In this document: positions 60,401 through 64,000 of the stretch, in pieces
Numbering within the stretch: the stretch's first letter is position 1
Layout of the letters: each line of letters begins with the position of its first letter
Source: Aquila chrysaetos chrysaetos
Lineage: Eukaryota > Chordata > Aves > Accipitriformes > Accipitridae
Length of the DNA stretch: 64,000 bases
Reading direction: 5' to 3'
Assembly: GCF_900496995.4 (NCBI RefSeq)
Contig: NC_044012.1
Coordinates: forward strand, 22,668,759-22,732,758
Program-made: the position numbers and the translations under genes
Notes under the pieces: model-generated
Told to the model about the DNA's origin: nothing
Seen by the model: the letters and a program-made list of their open reading frames with translations, nothing else
Databases searched by the model: none

Positions 60401-61638
60401 CTCTCTCAGCTAAGCCACGCGCTTCTTCACCAGCTTTGGATCTTGTTTGCTGCTCAGGTGAAAAACCCACCTCCCCATCAGCTTCTGCAGCCCAGGCTGC
60501 AGCCTTGACCAAGCACAGGGCTTTGGGGTCACTGGTTTACGCTGCACATGCTGCCTTGCTCACTGGGAGCTGGCGTTGAGCAACAATAGGGTCTTGGTTT
60601 CCCTTTCTTCCTTCCCACGTTTACTACTGGGGAGCAACTCAGCACCCAAGTTCTGCTTCCCCACGGTGCAGCCAAGGATGTATTCTGGTTTTGCATTTTT
60701 GGGGGAACTCTCCTGGCTACGACCTGCATGGGTGGTCATGTGTGCCAGTCTCCCTGCATTGGCAAACCAGTCGCTCCCACAGTAGCTGCAGACCAGAACG
60801 AGCATTGCTCCTGCCTGCTGCCTCCTGCCTTGAGCATCGCCTCCCCGCACTGCCTCCCCATCTCTCCTGATTTACACCTCTCGCTCAGAGGAGTGGGGCA
60901 AGAACCACAACTGCCCATCGCCATGCAAAACAAACCAGGTTTTTGCAACACCACCGCTCACTCTGGCCCTTGCTGAGGCTGCCAAGAGCCCCGCAGGTCC
61001 AGTGCCTTGAGCCACACGTCCCCAGGGACCCATCCTGGTAGAGCCGGGACCTGGGGCTGTGGAGACGCAGTCACCCAGCTCCTTCCCACTCCACTGCAAG
61101 CCTTGGTGGGGCTGGTGAGGCTGCAGGACCCCGAGACCTCTGTGGCCTTTTGCTTCTTCAATCAAATGAGGGAAGGCTGGGAGCAGCCGTACTTCACGCA
61201 GCCCCCGCGCTGCTGAGGAGCCAGGGCAGGGCTGCAGGCTGTGCTTCCCTGGGGAGCTGCCAGGGACTCCCAGCTGGCTGGGGGACCCCAAGCCCATGGG
61301 AGCGAGCAGCACCAGGCTGCACCTACAAACTGGGTAGCAGGAGCCATGCCCTTGAGGATCCAGCCTGTTCTCTCGGGATGCTTTTGGCCTGAGCAGCATC
61401 CACAAGCATGTGAGCTTTGGGGGTGAGAGCAGCCCTCGCGCCCCACGCCCTGCTTGGATCCCCCCCGAATCGCAGCTGGTGCCGACGAGGAACCGAAAAG
61501 CGGCTCTGCCAACCCCGGCACGGCAAACCGGGGCCGAGCAGGCCCCGTACTGGCGCTTTCCATGTGGCATTGGCGCCCTGGCAGTGGGCGATGCTTACCT
61601 CGCAGGTCAGTAGGGATCCCTCCAGGGGACGCAGCCAT
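37885..61638 (-). CDS. CARMIL2: Capping protein regulator and myosin 1 linker 2
   Basis: CARMIL2 (RLTPR) binds actin capping protein and links membranes to actin; in mammals it also acts in CD28 co-stimulation. Forty coding exons close in frame to about 1,533 residues plus stop (1,489 with an alternative acceptor), compared with roughly 1,435 in human. Order: N-terminal PH-like domain (about 1-125), leucine-rich repeats (about 203-625), helical dimerisation region (about 626-857), disordered basic/Pro-rich tail. The tail holds the capping-protein-interaction motif [16 protein letters not shown] (from about 1031), the CARMIL-specific motif [14 protein letters not shown] (about 1072-1085), a Lys-rich FFAFKKPKS block, [14 protein letters not shown], and near the end [11 protein letters not shown] and [10 protein letters not shown]. 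The start ATG at 61638 gives [14 protein letters not shown], matching the family N-terminus, on a 40-base first coding exon. It converges on ACD, as in mammals. Exon coordinates are in the three block entries. Confidence 0.95.
45856..55468 (-). other. CARMIL2: CARMIL2 exons 9-28: leucine-rich repeats and helical dimerisation domain
   Basis: Exons 55468-55393, 55316-55228, 54865-54771, 54607-54521, 54296-54187, 53793-53716, 53374-53298, 53201-53097, 52848-52779, 52583-52502, 50925-50829, 50503-50446, 49900-49728, 49394-49326, 48674-48581, 48500-48405, 47939-47811, 46862-46749, 46586-46411, 45943-45856. Repeats show the LxxLxLxxN pattern ([45 protein letters not shown]). From exon 23 the sequence turns helical ([31 protein letters not shown]). 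The phases run through without a gap. Introns here are mostly 100-1,600 bases and hold nothing recognisable. Confidence 0.9.
56437..61638 (-). other. CARMIL2: CARMIL2 exons 1-8: PH-like domain and linker
   Basis: Exons 61638-61599, 60250-60159, 60028-59978, 59672-59613, 58312-58191, 57926-57829, 57212-57142, 56510-56437. They encode residues 1-202. Landmarks are [58 protein letters not shown] and [14 protein letters not shown]. The last one is a conserved CARMIL segment leading into the first leucine-rich repeat. Confidence 0.9.
60728..60790 (-). other. C2H2 zinc-finger-like peptide in CARMIL2 intron 1
   Basis: Within an open minus-strand frame (60850-60560) the sequence reads [13 protein letters not shown] then [11 protein letters not shown], spacing C-x2-C-x12-H-x3-H, the exact C2H2 pattern. 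It lies between CARMIL2 exons 1 and 2 on the sense strand. It has no adjoining fingers and no obvious splice sites, so it may be chance or a relic exon. Confidence 0.25.
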
Positions 61639-63844
61639 GGCTGGGACCAGGGGGTCACCCACCCGGGGATGCGGGTGTCAGGACAGCATCCCTGGGCACC
61701 GCGGGAAAGGCACCCTGCTAGGAGGAAGCGCTGAGGTTACCAACCAAGCAGCACCGCCGCCTCGGCACCTCCTCCCCCTCCCGGCACTCGGTGCCTCTTC
61801 CTGCCCCGTCAGGCGAGATTTACCGCCTGAGCAAGAGAAGCGAAATGAAAGCGACGGCGCCCGCGGCCCACCGGCCCCGCTGGGAGGAGAGGGCATCCCT
61901 GCCCAGCTCTTCCCCTCCTGCCTGGCTTCACCTGGGTGAGCAGGACACCCACTGGTGCCTCCCAGCCAAGAGCGGCAGCATCTCCCCATGACTCCAGCGT
62001 TCAAGGGTTGAGGGTCCGTGACCTCTCCCTGTCCTGCAGCCCCCTGAGGTGGTTCAGGGGGACATATTTCTGCCTGAAGATGGCCGGTGAGCATGAAAAG
62101 GGCAGCTCTATCCTTCCCAGCGCTGCGAGGTCAGCCCAGCCCCATCACCTTGCACTGGGCATCTGCAAAGGGAGTTAATGGGGATGGGTGCTGGTGCCCA
62201 CTGCAAGGTGTTTCTCCAGAGGGTGGGTGCCGGTGTCCACTGTAGGGTGCTTCTCCAGAGGTGGGGTGCTCGTGCCCACTGCATCAGGGCTGCTCCAGAG
62301 CAGACGTGCCGCCCCAGGCATCATGCCAAAATGACAAAACTGCTGCCCCAAAGCAAGGACAAGAGGCAGAGGCCAGGTAGCCTCCTTGGAGCCACAGGAG
62401 TGAGCACTCAACCACTCTGCTCCCCAGGGAAGGCTCTGGACCAGACAGACAAAAAGCCAGAAGTGCTCCAGGATGGAGCAGAAAGCTGTTCTGTGCCCCG
62501 TGCAGTGCTGCAGGACTTCTCTGGACCCAATACTTCTCAGTGTTGGCTCGGCTGGCCCTACTAGAGACTGAGAAGGTGCTGAGTAAGCCAGCAGAGCTGC
62601 TCTCAGCCAGCAGCCTGGGTCCCAATAACCAGCATCAGCTGGGATGGAGGGTGGCAGATGCTTTGTCCCCCTAAATTGCCCCTTTTTGACAAACCACCAA
62701 GCTCCCGGCTGCCTGAGCTGCAATCTGCCAGCCAAGGGCTCCCAGAGTAGTCTTTTTTTCCCCAGAGGTGGAATAACTCAGGAGAAGGTGATCCCTGGAA
62801 GGGCTGGGTGATACTGCTCTCCTGCCGCATGCACCTGGGGCCACAGCGCTTCTGAAACCACCTGCAGCATGAAAGCAAAGGCAGGAAGCCATCTCCCTGC
62901 AGGGACAGCGTCTCCATAGAGCCCAACCACAACACACAGCAGCTCTTTCTCAAGGAGGTGGCTGGCGAGAACATGGCTCAGGGCAAGGACCAACCTCTGC
63001 CAAGGCACCTCCTCAAGCCTCCTGAGCTACGTCAGCAAGCAGATGAGCACCAGGAAGAGGAAGGGCAGAGGGTGTTCACCACCCAGCAGAGACGATGACA
63101 GTCCTGGCTGGATCTATGGCTTTTTCAGGATGACAGGAGACCAGGCTACTGGTGGCTGAACTTCTCAGAAAGGGCACTAGGTCCCAGCTTTGTCATGCAA
63201 GGATATTCAGGACATAGAAAGAGAGCAGCTGTCACATTGCACCCATCAGAAGATGGCTTCTACTGAAGCTTAGAAACACAAAGGAGCTGCAGGCAAGCTG
63301 CATCCCAAGCTCATTCCCCAAAATACTGGGTCCCACATGCTGGAACATGCTGAGCATGAGTGCAGCAGAACATCTACACCAGGAGCAGGGCAAAGGAAGA
63401 CATCCACATGCACAAATGTTCCCTGCCCGATGTGCAAGCCCAGGCACGTCAGGGTGTCCAGAGCAAACCACCTCTTCTGTCTTCCCCCGCAGAGGACACA
63501 AGCTGGGCATTTTCAGCTCTATCTTAGAGTACCAGGACCTTCCCAGAAAGAGGTCCTGGTGCTTCTCTCCATCCCTAGATCACCCTTGGGGAGCTGAAGC
63601 ACTTAACCATGCTCTGTGGGTAATAGTAGGAGCTCTTTACCCCTGGCTCCAGAACACTTCATCCTTTCCTCTGCCCACAACTCCCCTCCCAGCCCAGATG
63701 CTCCTGTGCTGTGCTGACATGGGCACTCAGGTGCCCTCCCAGCAACCATGTCCTGTGTGCTCTCTCAGTGACAGCTTCTGCCATGGCTCTTGACCACTAC
63801 AGACTCCTTGAGTGGTGTTGGCTGCTGGTCACCTCTGGATCCAA
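61639..63844. other. Region upstream of CARMIL2
   Basis: Presumed 5' UTR exon(s) and promoter of CARMIL2. CpGs are moderately enriched from about 61440 to 61900. Apart from the tandem repeat at 62181-62298, no gene or transposon was recognised. Confidence 0.5.
62181..62298. repeat. About 39-bp tandem repeat, three copies
   Basis: Three diverged copies of a unit containing gggtgctggtgcccactg and cttctccagag, about 550 bases upstream of the CARMIL2 start codon. Confidence 0.85.
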
Positions 63845-64000
63845 CCCTCTGCTCTAGACTGGGCCAGTTCAGCTGCTCAGGGCCACGCTCAGCTGAGATC
63901 AGAACATCTCCAAGGATGGAGACCCCACAGCCTCTCTGGGCAGCTTTTCCAATGTTTGACTACACTTACAGTGGGAAAGGTTTTCCTTGATTCAAGCTGG
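63845..64000 (-). mobile_element. CR1 LINE fragment, running off the right edge
   Basis: 'aaggatggagaccccacag', 'ctctgggcagcttttccaatg' and 'ggaaaggttttccttgatt' are the reverse complement of the CR1 3' region. The element continues beyond the window. Confidence 0.8.

Overview
The window is vertebrate nuclear DNA and looks avian. It is GC-rich and compact. It carries CR1 LINE remnants and an ERV solo LTR of a type I recall from bird genomes, and its multi-exon genes have bird-like protein sequence. No prokaryotic-style operons, tRNA or rRNA genes, or CRISPR arrays were seen. The base composition and short introns fit a microchromosome, which is an inference. The species cannot be fixed from the sequence.

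Layout. (1) 195-12461, minus: the first 15 coding exons of AARS1 (cytosolic alanyl-tRNA synthetase), 762 codons, cut by the left edge before the C-terminal C-Ala domain. Its introns hold a 1,146-bp solo LTR with a 5-bp target duplication, an older CR1-like fragment and a 17-bp minisatellite. (2) 13.2-13.97 kb: a CpG-rich promoter with a perfect ATF4/CHOP amino-acid response element on the AARS1 strand. (3) 16095-22026, plus, and 22767-24863, minus: two tail-to-tail paralogous short-chain dehydrogenases of the C-factor/CsgA-like family, with the same six-exon structure. (4) 24.9-27.3 kb: an LTR-like remnant, then a G-rich minisatellite. (5) 27310-36672, plus: ACD (TPP1), a shelterin subunit, 14 coding exons, 635 codons. 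(6) 37885-61638, minus: CARMIL2 (RLTPR), 40 coding exons, about 1,533 codons (1,489 with an alternative acceptor). ACD and CARMIL2 are convergent, and their poly(A) signals predict overlapping 3' ends. (7) 61.6-64 kb: sequence upstream of CARMIL2, ending in a CR1 fragment.

All exon models were built by hand from conserved peptide blocks, GT-AG boundaries and phase continuity. Each complete gene closes with an exact multiple of three and one stop. The genes do not form a pathway. AARS1 charges tRNA-Ala in translation, ACD protects telomeres and recruits telomerase, CARMIL2 regulates actin capping protein, and the two SDRs are oxidoreductase-fold proteins of unknown substrate. The least described biology is the SDR pair. 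The most testable new signals are the promoter AARE, the sense-oriented LTR inside AARS1, the repeat arrays flanking the ACD start, and the tail overlap of ACD and CARMIL2.
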